A DNA stretch of 64,000 nt, taken from assembly GCA_036583965.1 (NCBI GenBank), contig JAZBQD010000027.1:28651001-28715000 (forward strand). Reading direction: 5' to 3'. This document shows, one piece after another, positions 1-12,500 of this stretch (positions are counted from its first letter, which is position 1; every line of letters begins with the position of its first letter). A program made the position numbers and the translations under genes. The notes below the pieces were generated by a model that ran no database searches, had not been told where the DNA came from, and worked only from the letters and a program-made list of their open reading frames with translations. This stretch comes from Prunella strophiata (taxonomy: Eukaryota; Chordata; Aves; Passeriformes; Prunellidae).

Positions 1-20
1 CCATTCTGGGATTCTATGAA
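1..20 (+). mobile_element. 3' tail of a CR1 LINE cut by the window edge
   Basis: The window opens with CCATTCTGGGATTCTATGAA, two imperfect copies of the 8-bp ATTCTRTG unit that ends avian CR1 retrotransposons. In this orientation the body of the element would lie before position 1. The piece is too short for a firm call. Confidence 0.4.
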
Positions 21-2440
21 ATTAAATGCAAAGGCTGTGTGCAAGAGCTTCTATGTGTCATTGACATTGTATGAACTATTTTAACCCCTAAAAGTAATGA
101 TATACAGATGTCTCTGACAAGATGTGAACCAAGATTTAACACAAAATCTGGGGTATATTTCACATTGGCTCTGTGTTGGTGTGTTCATACCACATTTGTT
201 CTACTCTTTATCATCTTACAGCTTCTTTTCAAAGAAATCAAAAGATTAGCAGAAACACTTTCACTATTAAGCCATTATCCTATTGAATGAAATTTAGAAA
301 ATGAAACTGTAAAGCTTTCAATACACAGAAGTCATTAGGAGTCAGAACTTACTTACCTGGCTAAAAGTTCACTCACTGCATGTTTACTCTTTCCTCTGAA
401 GTCTCTGATACAGGTATCAGAGTCAGGGAATTAGAACAAAAGCAGCACTGGTGCAACATCATAGAATTTAATACTGATGGGGACCTGACTATTGAGGTGA
501 GAGTGACTCAGGTTTGGTAACTCCTATACACAGTATTTTGGGTATGCAATTCTAATCAGAAATTCATAAAATGCCAACACCAAATATCCCCAAATCAAGA
601 AATTATAATAGATCATAATTACCCCATTTTGACTGTCTTGCTTTGAGTAAGTCTTAGATTCATGTTTATACTCATTAAAGAGAATCCTGCTGTTCCAGCA
701 CCAAGAACTCAGGGTTTGCATTTGCTTCTCCCAGTTCTACCATGACACGTCACTGAGCCACTCACACCACCATCAGTTTGTCTCTGAGCCACTGCTTTGG
801 GACTGCTCCTGAATCAGGGAATGGCTCCCTCCTCTCATGAGCTGTTTTCAGTATTCCAGTCACTCTGGAACATTACAGCAGATCTGCAGAGTCAGGCAGT
901 GAGAAACACAGGCCACAGTTAATCCTTGGCTGGCTCGTGCCATCTCCAACAGGCAGTACTTTGGTTAAAGGTTTAGCTGCTGTATATTTGACCTTAGAAC
1001 AATTCAGCTCCTTATCCCTTTTCCACAATGAAAGTGACACATTTTCCTACCTGAAAAGAAAATGAAAGAGAGATTAGCACTTTGCTGCTGACCGTGCTGC
1101 CTTGGACTCACTTTGTGTTTTGATACACATAAACCCCACACTTTCTTAACCTGAAAAAAATAGGCTTTTATTTTGCTCTTTGCAGATCTCCTTTGAGCAG
1201 GCCCTTTCCAATGTTTTAGAATTAAAACAATATGATCTTATACACTGGAATTACATCAGGTGCTTGACATGCTCTATCACACTATACACATCACAGAAAA
1301 ACTACTTCTCTTACAGAGCAAGATTCAGTAAAGGCAATTTTGCACAGTCTCTTGTACCAGCCCAGGGAGACAAGCAGAAGGTTTTATTTTGGATCTGCAT
1401 TTTGTCTTTAAGTACCAAATTGAACTAAAAATGAGAAACTGAATGAGGCAAAGATAAGTATTACCCATGTAAGGATGTATGTTTCAGTATTAATGCTGAA
1501 TTAAAGCAAAAACCTAATAAAACTAAGAAAAATATTACTCACAAGTTAGAAGCACGGATTCAATCTTCTGTATTCCATTTATTTGTTGACATAAAAACCA
1601 TAACCCTGCTCTGTTCTGTCAAAGCATGTAGGCTATGCCAAAATAGTATCATCTGTTTACATCTGGCTGTCTTCTGCTCACATTTTTGTTACCTAACAGT
1701 CTCACTTACAAAAACCTAATATTAAAAAAAGAGGAAAAGATCATCTTCTTTCAGCTGGGTTATTTCATGCATCTGTGGTCTGGTTTCTCTGTTTTTCCCA
1801 CAGATGTGAATCCTTCCCCCAGCACTGTGGTTTCTTCCCATACAAAAGAAAAAAAAAAAGCAAACTGAAGTTACAAAACCAAGGCAATTTCAATTCTTTC
1901 AAAACTTACAGTTTCAAAAAGAACATTCAGTTGGTGGATTCAGCATACACTTCTGGGAAAAGAGAGCAGAAGTATATCTGGAATGAAAATCATTCCACTT
2001 GGGAAGCAAGGAAGGGATCAGGTGCCTTTCTCCCACCTCTCTTCTCACTCTGTGGATTTGGAGGCCACCTTCTGTAAACAGCAGACTGAGAGAAAAGAAC
2101 ATCAGGAAAGGGGCAAAAGGAGTCCTTGACATGCTCCTTGGCTGAAGACTCTCACTGCAGCCACATCTATCAGGCTCTGCAGAGCTGCTACAGCCTTCTG
2201 TATCTAAAGGCAAGGATGAACCTGACTTGACAAAGTCAAAGATGAAGACAGAGCCAGACTTGGAATCGTTGCTGTGGACAGAGATGCAGTTCAAACAGGG
2301 GAGAGAAAGTCTTTTCCAAGAAGGATCCAAACCAAGAACCTCTTTGCTCTGTGCCTCCCACCTTGCAGAGTGTGGAGGCAGCTTTTGAGTTAATAAAGCA
2401 GCTTAGCTGAAAATGTTTGCTATGAAATGAGCATCTTTCA

Positions 2441-2553
2441 AAAGGGAAAGGGAAAGGGAAAGGGAAAGGGAAAGGGAAAGGGAAAGGGAAAGGGAAAGGG
2501 AAAGGGAAAGGGAAAGGGAAAGGGAAAGGGAAAGGGAAAGGAAAGGGAAAGGG
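2441..2553. repeat. (AAAGGG)n hexanucleotide array, about 19 units
   Basis: An almost uninterrupted AAAGGG array with one unit shortened near 2538. The plus strand has runs of three G separated by three A, which fits G-quadruplex formation. Long open frames on both strands here are repeat artefacts. Confidence 0.97.
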
Positions 2554-2745
2554 ACGGAAAGAAGAGGAAGAGAAGAGAAAGCCCTTCTCCTCCTCTCCTC
2601 TCCTCTACTCCTCTCCCTCTCCTCTCCTCTCCTCTCCTCTCCTCTCCCCTCTCCTCTCTCCTCTCTCCTCCTCTCCTCTCCTCTCCTCTCCTCGAAGAGA
2701 TCCTCTCCTCTCCTCTCAAGAAGACCTAGAAGAGAAGAGAAGAGG
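2554..2745. repeat. Polypurine block followed by (CTCCT)n polypyrimidine block
   Basis: After the AAAGGG array, a purine stretch runs to about 2581. The strand bias then flips to an almost pure C/T tract of CTCCT-like units up to 2693. A short purine patch, a second C/T tract (2701-2717) and a final purine tract (to 2745) follow. The alternation makes self-complementary arms that can fold as hairpins or triplexes. Confidence 0.93.
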
Positions 2746-5700
2746 TCACCAGCTCATTATTTTTGTGTTTCTTTTCACACTATTGAGCACAAAGCATTTC
2801 TCAAACTCAGTAATCTGGAAATAAGAAAAAGGAGGGGGTTACAAAAAGCTACTTTATTCCTTCTCTCTTTGTAAATACATTTGAAATGAATGGTTCCATT
2901 AGGGAGAAAAGGTGAAGGAGCCCAAGGCTCACATTCTGACAAGCATTTCACAGAATTTCCCCCAGGGCTGTATGATCAGTAAGGCTTCACAGCATTACAA
3001 AGGCACAGAGAGTAGGGAAGCAACACCAAACAAAGAGCTAAGAAAATACAAGGCTTTGCATGCTATTCATTCATTCATTCTTCATTTTCAACTTATCTTC
3101 CATGTAGTTGCTCCTTAAGAGTCAATCTGCCTGATGACTGCTTTCAGTGAGTTTACATTTACCACAGCTTTAAGTATAGAAACAACAGGAAAAAAAAATC
3201 TGATAAACTACCAAGGAGAGAAAAACCACATCATTTAACAGAACAATCTCTGAGACCAGACATGTATCTCTTCAATGAACTGTACCTCCCTGCTAGTCTT
3301 TAGATTTCTTTTGCACCAGTGGACAATGGTACCTTTACAGTGCTTCATTTCATTGAAAAATGCCACTAAAATTCCAGCTGATCTCAGCACCATTCCAAAA
3401 GACAGTCAAATTCCGTGTTGCAAAACCTAGCTGGAGTTTGGATGCAGTTTTTAAAGTGAGAAATTAAAACTTCAGACACAGACACATCTTTTAAATCATT
3501 TATTTCAGTAGGAAAGATTTTTGAAACCTGTTCTTAAATTCAATTAAACTAGCTTATGCAAACACACAATTTTCACACACACACACAGAACAAAATATTA
3601 AAAAAGGTGAAGGAAGAGGCTCGAGGACAGCCAAACTGCACATCACTCACAGAGATCATAGTGCAATCCCTCCATCCCTGGAATGCCTCACACCAGCAGG
3701 GAACATTAAAAATGGCTTGTGTTTACTGCATGACACCTTGATCCCCCTTCCAGTGATGGTTGGTCCTTACAGGATTATTATAAAACACATCTATGTTTCC
3801 TGGTGCTTTTCCCACTCCAGTACAGTAGTCTCTGAATGGATTACACTCCTGCACACAAGGAGTGCCAGTAAACCAGGCACCCCAGAACCCTTGATTTCAA
3901 CATTGAATTGATTTATACTGCTTGTCTGCCTTGCAGTTTCAGCTGTGAACAGCTTTGGAATGGTAAGAAATTACTTCAGCAAACACACATGAAGGCCAGA
4001 ACCCACCCAAATAAAGAGAAATAATAATAATCAAACACACAAAGGAAACAGAGTATTTATGGTGGTTTTAGTCACTCAAGAGCAAGACCAGGCTGCCAGC
4101 CAGAACTGTGCCATGATCTGCAGGAACTTGCATTTCATTACATTTTATACACCTTCTTTTCCTTAGCAACTCAGTAACTTGGAGAAAACTTGTCAGCTCA
4201 GCTCTGCAACAGCCAGAGCTACGCCGAGTAATTGGTATTTTCTCTTCTGACCTTTTTGCTCTCTTTGAGTACTCTTAGAAAGAGTAAGATTAATTTTCAA
4301 ATTAGCCTTCCAACATCTGAATTTATAAAAAGACTATAGCAAAACTGCTGTGTTTTTATAAGGATATATTCCAGGAAAACAAATATTTACTTGCTCAAGA
4401 ACAACACATTCTTTCTTTCATTTCCCCTTCCAAAGCTTCTGAAGCCTTTGCTGCTAAAACAGTCTCTAGCAGTTGTTTCAGTGAAGGACAGTGCTCCCTA
4501 CACAGTGTTGGCACTAGAAATACAAGATACAAAACTGAGCTTTTGGGATATTAAGACTAAGATTTATCCAAGCCTCCTCTTTCCCCAGACAGTTTTTTTC
4601 TTGTGGTGTTTATAACAAAAAGCTTGCAAGATAAATGGTCTCCTAAGAATGCTCCTCAGTGTTTACATCAAAGTGGGACAGAAAAAAGCAAGCTCCTTTC
4701 TAATAATGAGAGCTCCTGAGCTCATGTGGTCCAGACCATGACTTGGACTATACTCTTCATTTCCCCCCCTCACTAAATCTACTCAAGAGACAAACCAAAA
4801 TAAAAATAAGTTAATTTTTAAGAAGTCTGAGCTATTTCTGATAAAAGCTGAACAAGCCCAAGCTACCAAAAATCTCTGCATTTTTTCCTAAAAAGAGGCT
4901 ATTCAAATAGAGAAATAATACTAAAGCAACTCAAGCCACAGCTATTTTACACTGACCAAAACAAGCAACTGCTGCAGAAATGCAGTGGCTGTCAGGAATG
5001 TCACCCCTTGGAACTTTGAGGACACAGCCTGCAAGTCTGCCATGGTGGGACTCACCACTAAAATAAAGGAATTGGTCTTCAAGTTAATAATAAGGCACTG
5101 ACAGAAGTCCTGCTCAAATCCAAGCACTCACCCTCTTCATGCACTACAAATCAGAAGGATGGTTTTTAAATGAAGGGATAACCCCTAGCAAAGAATTCCA
5201 TGTCCACTTGCACAGACCCTTTTGATGGCAACTTTCCCAAGCCAAACCACCTTATGAACAAGCTGCTTTTAGAGAAAAAATTAAATTAAAAAGGCCAATA
5301 TTGAATAATAATAATAGTAAAACTTTCACAGCTGTCTCCTTGTAGGAAGAACAGACAATTCACTGATGTGATTTAGTACCAGTCTTGGGGTCTTGATGCT
5401 GCAGCAGGCAGCACTAAGAGCTGGCCATGAATAAGGTTAGAACTACTAATGATGGTGAGTTAGAATACCAATTTAAAAGGACAAGTAATAAAGAAAAAGG
5501 CCACTGACAGAAGCAGAAGAAAAAGCATCTCATGTTTTTTACCTTCATTTGGACAAGATCTGTTACAGTTAATCAAAACCATAAGTTCAACTTGCCTTTT
5601 GTCAAAAGAGACCTCTGCTGCTCATGTGCCCCAGCAGCACAAAAAGCTGCAACTGCTTCTGCTGGGAGAGAGGGATTTGCTGTCACCATGTGTTATGGCT

Positions 5701-5913
5701 GATACCAACAGAGAGGACTAGTGCTGCAAATACAGAAAGGCAAACACAGGAGGCTGATGTTGCAAGAAGCATTGAACTTGATGAATTTATTTCTAGGGAG
5801 GAGTAGATAACTAATAAAACCCTGCTGTGTTTTTATGCTTCCTTTTGTTTGCAATATGTTTTCCAATGTGCATACTTCTCTAAACATGATTTTAAAGCAG
5901 GGTGCTAAAGCTC

Positions 5914-5992
5914 ATTCATTAAGTATTTATGTGACTTCATTTAGAATTTGTAGTTTTAATGCCTCTAATGTGCACCTAAATACTTAATGAAT
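5914..5992. repeat. 79-nt hairpin with perfect 16-bp terminal stem
   Basis: ATTCATTAAGTATTTA at 5914-5929 is the exact reverse complement of 5977-5992. The 47 bases between them continue as an imperfect stem. It could be a short ancient DNA-transposon remnant, a conserved hairpin repeat, or a microRNA-like precursor. No function can be assigned from sequence alone. Confidence 0.7.
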
Positions 5993-8900
5993 CATAATAG
6001 CTTGAGTAATGCTCCTCTGGCATGAAATAGACATTTAAAAATGAAAAAGTGTCTGGGATGAGCTATGTTTATTCAAACTACCAGAATTTTTAAAAAATAA
6101 AAGTTATAAAAATTAGTTGCTTTCTAAGGATACTGGAATAGAAGTCAGGTTTGAAAATCCTAGCCAAAGGCTAGCAGAGATTAATTAGATAAAAGTTAAC
6201 ACTAAGCAGTGCAGTGCTATATATTTTTAATGCAATGCACCAATTTCATGAATCAGACATTCCTTGTTGCCTCATCTTTCCCAAAACTTTTAGTTTAGCT
6301 AAAAGGCTGGTTATCAGTCAGCAGATAATTAATATTTGTATTTGAAGTCTTGCTAGAAGAGCTACTCTAAATAATTTTTGCTCAAATGCATCCAAAACAA
6401 GGAATTGCAAGGGGCATCTTTAGCTTCAAAATCAAAACACTAAGGGATAAAGTGACAAATATTAGCTGAAGTGATTCAGCAGTTATTAACAACACTAAAC
6501 AATTAGAGCAAGACATTAAAAATGAAAATCAAAGAGAAACTGTCAACTCTCTGAAGCAGTCTGGATGACAGTCTTACCTGAATACCATGAGCTCGCTGCC
6601 TCTCCTTGTTTTCTCAGCAATACCTTCAGTTATTTAACTTTTTTAACTACTTTTTTTGTTTAAAGAAAAGAGCATTAGTACATTCTTTACAGTGTGTCAT
6701 TTCACTTGTCTGAGTCTTTCTACACCTTAGCTGAGGCAGCCTTTCCCTGAGGGAGCAAACCCAGCACCTCTTCCTGAGCACCATTTATCTCAAGCTCTAG
6801 AAATGTCAGTGTTTGTGTGTTGCCCTGCAAAGGGAAAGTACTGAACTACTCACTGTGACAAGTGCCAAAAATACTTCCTGTGCTGTCATTACTCACTCCA
6901 GTTATTCTGGCTACACATTTAAAGGAAACTCCTCCCACAATATTCAACCTCTGCCACAAAAACGCAGCAGATCTGAGGGCAGAAAACAAGGAAGAGTAGG
7001 AGGCTCAAGGACAATGAAAGCTGGTAGCAGCAACAATTCATTAAAGGATGATTTGTGAATTCTTTTCCCCATCATCCTCCTACCATAAAAACCTAACTCA
7101 AAACAGCTGGAAAAATGCAAAAATCCAGTAATAAATGACACATCCTGACCTGGCTCTGTCCTTAGCAAAGCTGAGGGCTGTCAGGCTGTGGCTCCCAGTT
7201 GCAGGTTTCCTTTCACTAACAAAACAACAGATACAGTTATGCTGCAATGAACCTAGAATAGCTTATTTAAAAACTCAAAATCCACAGGCTATTATCCACA
7301 GTGCTTAAAAAAAGGGCACAAATTGTTAAAAAAAAACCCAAACAAACACTTAGTCATTGAGAAGAAACACGTATTAGGTAAGTCTGAAAACGGAAAAAAA
7401 CCAAAGTTGTGCAAAGTCTACTAAAGTAACACTGCTGGCTGTCAGGATGTTGTCTTTACTATACACCCAAAGTGGGTAAACCTGGGAGATGTGTGAATTG
7501 CAGAGGGATTCAGCACAAGCAACCCCTTCCCAAAATTCATGACTTCAGAACAGACTACTCATTCCCCATATAAAAAACAGCAACAAAAGAAGTGCAAGGG
7601 GAGCCACATTCTCCTAGTCCTTGTGGTGTAATTCCAACAGAAGCATCCTTCTACTGTTTTTCCTTCTACCAAGAGCCAATTCAGAACAATTCTTGGAAAC
7701 ATAAACCACCCTATTACCCTTTACATCACCAAATGGTTGGGGTTTTTATGTTTTGTTTTGTTTACTGTGAGACTGGATTATCCTTCTTTTTGACTGCCAG
7801 AAATCAAAAATTAATAATTTCCATTACACGATTAATTTGACTCTGGAAAAAAACCCCTCAAATGTGAATTTATAGGCTTCTACTAGTACTCTTTATAGGC
7901 AATAAACAAACTATACATTTCAAAATAACAACTACTAGTAGAAACCTTTATTAGATAGTCAGAGAACTCTGAAACAGACTGGTAGGTAGCTTGTTTCTGT
8001 TTAAAAAGGAGAATTCATGGTGGAATCTGCAAGCATATTTACGGTCACTAAACCACAATGTCAATGGAACAGTTACTACTTTTTCACAGACTTCAAAGTT
8101 CCAATATCAGAGTCATATTTTGGACAATGTTCCCTTGCTTTACAAAGATCATATTTTTGAAGACTAAAGAAAGACCAATCATCCAGGAAATTAGGTGACG
8201 TCAAGGAAACCCCAATAAAGCAAGAATCAAAGTCTTAAGCATCAAACACACACATAAAGCACAGCTCCCTTTTTACAACCATTATGTTTTTCTCTGTGAG
8301 TAATTTCAGTGACCAAGAATGATTCCTGTCAAGGGATGGAATTTTGATGGCCCCACACCTTTTCTCTCCTTAGGTTATCCTAGCTTCTAATAAATTAGTT
8401 AACTGCCTGAAGATCAGAAGAGCTTCTGTATGTAAGGTCTGCTTTAGGCCACGTTATCAACACCACACAACGTCAACTACTTTGACCGAGACAGATACTA
8501 AAATCAATTATTGCCAAATGAGAACATGAAAGCTTGAAATTGTGCCTCTGTCTTTTTAAAATGTCCATCTGAAGTGATATTATGAAACACCACACACTAA
8601 CAGTGGTCCCTAACTGATAATAAGCAGATACCCAAAGTCAAACATCTCAGTGAGCTGTACCCAGGTGTTGGTGTTTTGTCATTCAGCTTTTCTGTGTAGG
8701 AGAGTCACAGGCATAGAAACACATGGGATGAAAACACTCAGCTCTGACCCAACAGTGCTTTCAGTTTTGTCTTGTACACACACCCCCCTGACTGCCCAAA
8801 ACACGTGTTTTTAACCACGAGTTAGGGCTAAACGTACCAAACTGATTTTTGGCTCAGCCTCTGTGCCACTGTCGGAGTCTGGCTCCCATACAGGACCAAG

Positions 8901-9525
8901 GTTTGCAAGCTCAGTTCTGCTCTGAACTTGCAGTTGTGTTACACTTCTTACAGGTCTGAGAGAAATAACACTGCTCCAGGCCGTGTGCCTGGGAAAAACT
9001 CCCCTCCAGGACTCCTGGCATGGCCTAAACAACATCTCCAGAACATATAGTACCTTTTACTGGTTCATACACAGCTTTTGATACAACTCTTAAATACCAG
9101 CTTACCTGTTGTCTTAAGAATGCCTAAAAAGGTGAGTTATTTTCAAAATTAGTATAAAGTTAAAAGAAACTCAAAACTAGCTACAATCTATTTAACTCAA
9201 GCACAGCACCGCCAGAAGTTTCACACACACTATTTGGTGTTTCATGTTGTTTTTCCTTTCACTCTTTAAGGCAGTGGTTTCCACAGGTCAGTTCTCAACA
9301 TAATGAAGCATGGTCCATGGCAATTCATGTTGCAACTCCATTTTTAATTTGGGGGACTCCACTCCCCAGCCATTAGTGGTTTTTGTTCAGGGCTCCAGAG
9401 TTCAGAGATCGAGTTGACAGGTTCTGTTCTGGCACAGAATACAGCTGGCACGTTTTTCATTAGGACCTTGTTCTCAATTATGAGATGGTTCAAATTGTCC
9501 CCTTTTATTGTTTTGAATTTGCCTG

Positions 9526-9555
9526 TTATTCAAAGGTCATCAAGTTGGCAGGAAC
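9526..9555 (-). CDS. RALGPS2: RALGPS2 last coding exon, residues 575-583 and stop
   Basis: The final nine residues VPANLMTFE followed by TAA at 9526-9528. The acceptor is TTTTGTTTCCAG. This tiny coding tail opens the 3' UTR exon. The human ending remembered is VPTNLMTFE, so only one residue differs. Confidence 0.95.
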   Translation of the reverse strand, partial: VPANLMTFE

Positions 9556-12500
9556 CTGGAAACAAAAATATAAATGATAGAAGAATTTACTTCAGGTAGT
9601 AGCTATTTGCATTCAACTATTTCCAGACTAGACACCTTGCTGAAGTGCACATCACTCTCTTCAAAAAAAAGGAGAAGGAATGCAACTATCATCCAGCAGG
9701 AAAAATATTCTTAGAGCTGCAGAAACTCCAGGTATAATAAAAATACTAAACTGCTGTGAGGTTTATAATTTTCTTATATGGCTGTAGAACTTTCTAGTTT
9801 TGATGACATTAAGGATTTAAGTTGTCAGCAAAACAACCTTAACATGATAAATCACAGCTCTGCTAGACAAGGAGAACCCTCTCACCAGAGCATCAGCTAG
9901 AAAATTCTTGGCAGATCAGTGATTGATGTAGGCCCCTTAGTGTTTTTCAGACTAATTTAAAAAAAATGAGACATAAACACTTGTTTGGGCTTTTCCCATA
10001 ACAAATTTGAGTACCTGTTGCAGCTATCACTCCCTTTCATGAAGACTAAAGCTAATGTTTGCAATATATTAGTTTATATTCCCATTTTATCTCCATCAGG
10101 AATCTGACACCAACATCTCTCTTTTAGTCAGGTTATTAAAGAGCCACCACATTCCTGACACCTGTCAGTAAAGAGTCAGTTTGGTCACATATGAATCAAG
10201 CATTTCTTGCTTTGCATTTACCATTTACCTGTAGATGCAAGAATGCTCAGGTGAACTAAAGCTGCACCATTAAAATCACAAATAGTATCTATGAAAATAG
10301 CTCTTAGTATTATTCAGCTATTACTATTAAACAGGCTAGGTGTTTATATTCCATTGAAAACACATTTAAACATCCAATTTTTCTAAGGCAGTTACACTGT
10401 TAATATTGACAAACAGTATTGCCAACCCTTACTGAACCAGAGCTGTCTTTAGAGGACAGTTTTTCACCACTTACTTGCAAACTCTTTGCCACTATTTACT
10501 ACTTTCCCCACTTTCTCCAGCCAGGAACACAATTTCTCTCCTTTGCACTGTCCCAAATACCTTCACAGGAGCTTCTGCAACCCTCCTTACTTCTCAAGAT
10601 CTCTCTAGAGCAGAATTGAACAAGAAAGCATAGAGGATCTGGAAAAGCCTTTTTGTTTCCCCTTGAAATTCAGGAGGATTTCTGCTCTGGTAACTCCATA
10701 AACAAACATGCAAAGAGAAGGCAGAGTTCAGGGAGACAAAGTAACTGAAAAAGGATTTTGCTGATGAAAAAGGTCAGTAAGAATTTATATGAGAACTGTA
10801 TTTAATAGGAGTTGGAGCAGTCTTATCTTCCTTTCTGATTAATAGAAATTGCTACTTTTGCTTTCAAAGACTGGAAAATGTACCAAGGGCTAAACTACTT
10901 TCTGTGTATTTTAGGAATACAAAGTACATACACAGCAGAAAATATGTATGTGCATGACCTGAAAAAAGGCACTTCAGGAGAGTTATCTGGAATCAATATT
11001 GAATGCTGCAGTTTACAGCTTTTTATATAATTGTGCAATAGTCTTTTTCAAATGGGCAAAACAAAAATACTGCACTCAGACAGATCTTTTTAGGGCATTC
11101 CTTGCATTTCCCCAGTTGCTTTAAACTAGTCACAAGGTAGCCCCAAATCTTTCCTCATTACTTCAGAAGCTCTGAGGACTTGTTTGCAAAGGGCCAGGCA
11201 GAAAAGCAAATCCATCAGCACGTGAAAGGGGTGAAGAGGCTGCTCAGGAACACACAAAGCCCTCAGTGACAGCTTGGTCAGCTCAAAGATCCATCAGTTC
11301 TGAGCTCTTAAAAGCTCATTCCCTTCTTGTCTCCTCTCACCTGTTGTCTGTTGCTTTGGCAGGCAGCACTCAGATGTTTAAACCAGAGCATTGCATTCAT
11401 TCTGTTTCCAGCTTGGAATTTATATGAATTTCCTAAGAAAGAGGAAAAAAAAATTGATGAAGAAACATAAACAGTGCTCCTTTTTAAACACTTAAATCCT
11501 ACCCATATTCAAGTACCTCTAAATTGAAATATTATGAAAAGATTTACTAATAGATGGTCCATATAACTTTACACTTTGTTTGGAATAGGTGCAATTGCTT
11601 CACCTATTGAAGAAAAATTTCAGCTTTCCTCTTTTCCTTTCCAGCATTCTAGATTTCAACCAGTGCCTCTGTCAACTAGGAAAGAACAAAACATCCCTCA
11701 AAACAGAAGTGGTTTTGTTCATTGCCATTACTGCAATTGATTTATAATATCATGATTTTTTTAAAGAAAGTGCAAGGTACCACTGAAATGCACCTTGGAA
11801 AGCTACATTTGGAAACTATTTTAAAATCACTCCTAGAATGTATTGATACATTTCAGACCAGTATTTTCAGTAGGCTGGAATTACACAGTGCTTATTTGGG
11901 TTCAGGAAGGTCAAGTGTTGCAAAAACATTTCAGATCACTGTTGCAGACTTTAGTCTACACAAGCACTCACAATTTATACTTCATATCAGCAGTGCTAGG
12001 AGAGATATTTGGAAATAATATGTACTAAGACTTGAAACAGATAAAGCAATAAATAATTTTAAGCTCCTTTATCAGAACTTCTAATAATGTTCTTTAATAA
12101 TGTTCTTTATGATGTTCTTCTCTAATAATGTTCTGCACAATTTGCAGTGCTATGGAAAAGTAAAACATTTTCTTCAGAGTTTCAGCTGAAAGCAGGGCAC
12201 TGTGTTGGAATAATGGACATCCACAAGCTTCTTCACATAACAGTCAAGATCTCTGAGTGGTTTTTCCTGGTAAATAGCACCACATTTGAACAGATGGTTT
12301 GGGTTTTGGTTTTCACTTGGAGAGAAGGGACTGCTCAAGCAGCTAGTCTTATCTGATTTTTTTAAAATTGTTAGTTACATTTTCACACATGTGAAAATAC
12401 CTCGAAGTGTTCTAAACATATTTTGAAAGAATAGAGATGAATACTTCCAATTAAAGTCACACCTGGGGTTGTCAAGAGTTTGGAGAGTTCTTACAACTCA

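Larger units (their letters stand above)
1..9525 (-). other. RALGPS2 3' UTR and downstream flank, no further gene seen
   Basis: The 3' UTR of RALGPS2 starts just below the TAA at 9526. Two minus-strand AATAAA hexamers stand out: one at 9504-9509, only 16 bases past the stop and unlikely to be the main site, and one at 7947-7952 that would give a UTR of about 1.6 kb. Which is used cannot be settled here. No coding exon was recognised on either strand in these 9.5 kb. The stretch holds the polypurine/polypyrimidine repeat at 2441-2745, the hairpin at 5914-5992, a short CA run near 3574, and otherwise AT-rich unique sequence. Confidence 0.5.

Noticed and set aside
1914..2330. 138-codon minus-strand frame
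   Set aside because: No known domain, and it lies downstream of the RALGPS2 stop in flank or UTR. Looks like chance.
2441..2553. Regular short repeats that could be mistaken for a CRISPR array
   Set aside because: There are no unique spacers. It is a hexanucleotide microsatellite in animal DNA.
2427..2729. Overlapping open frames of about 90-100 codons on both strands
   Set aside because: They are translations of the AAAGGG and CTCCT simple repeats (Lys-Gly and Pro-Phe runs), not genes.
7870..7945. 10-bp inverted repeat TTCTACTAGT / ACTAGTAGAA
   Set aside because: Short and widely spaced, expected by chance in AT-rich DNA of this length.
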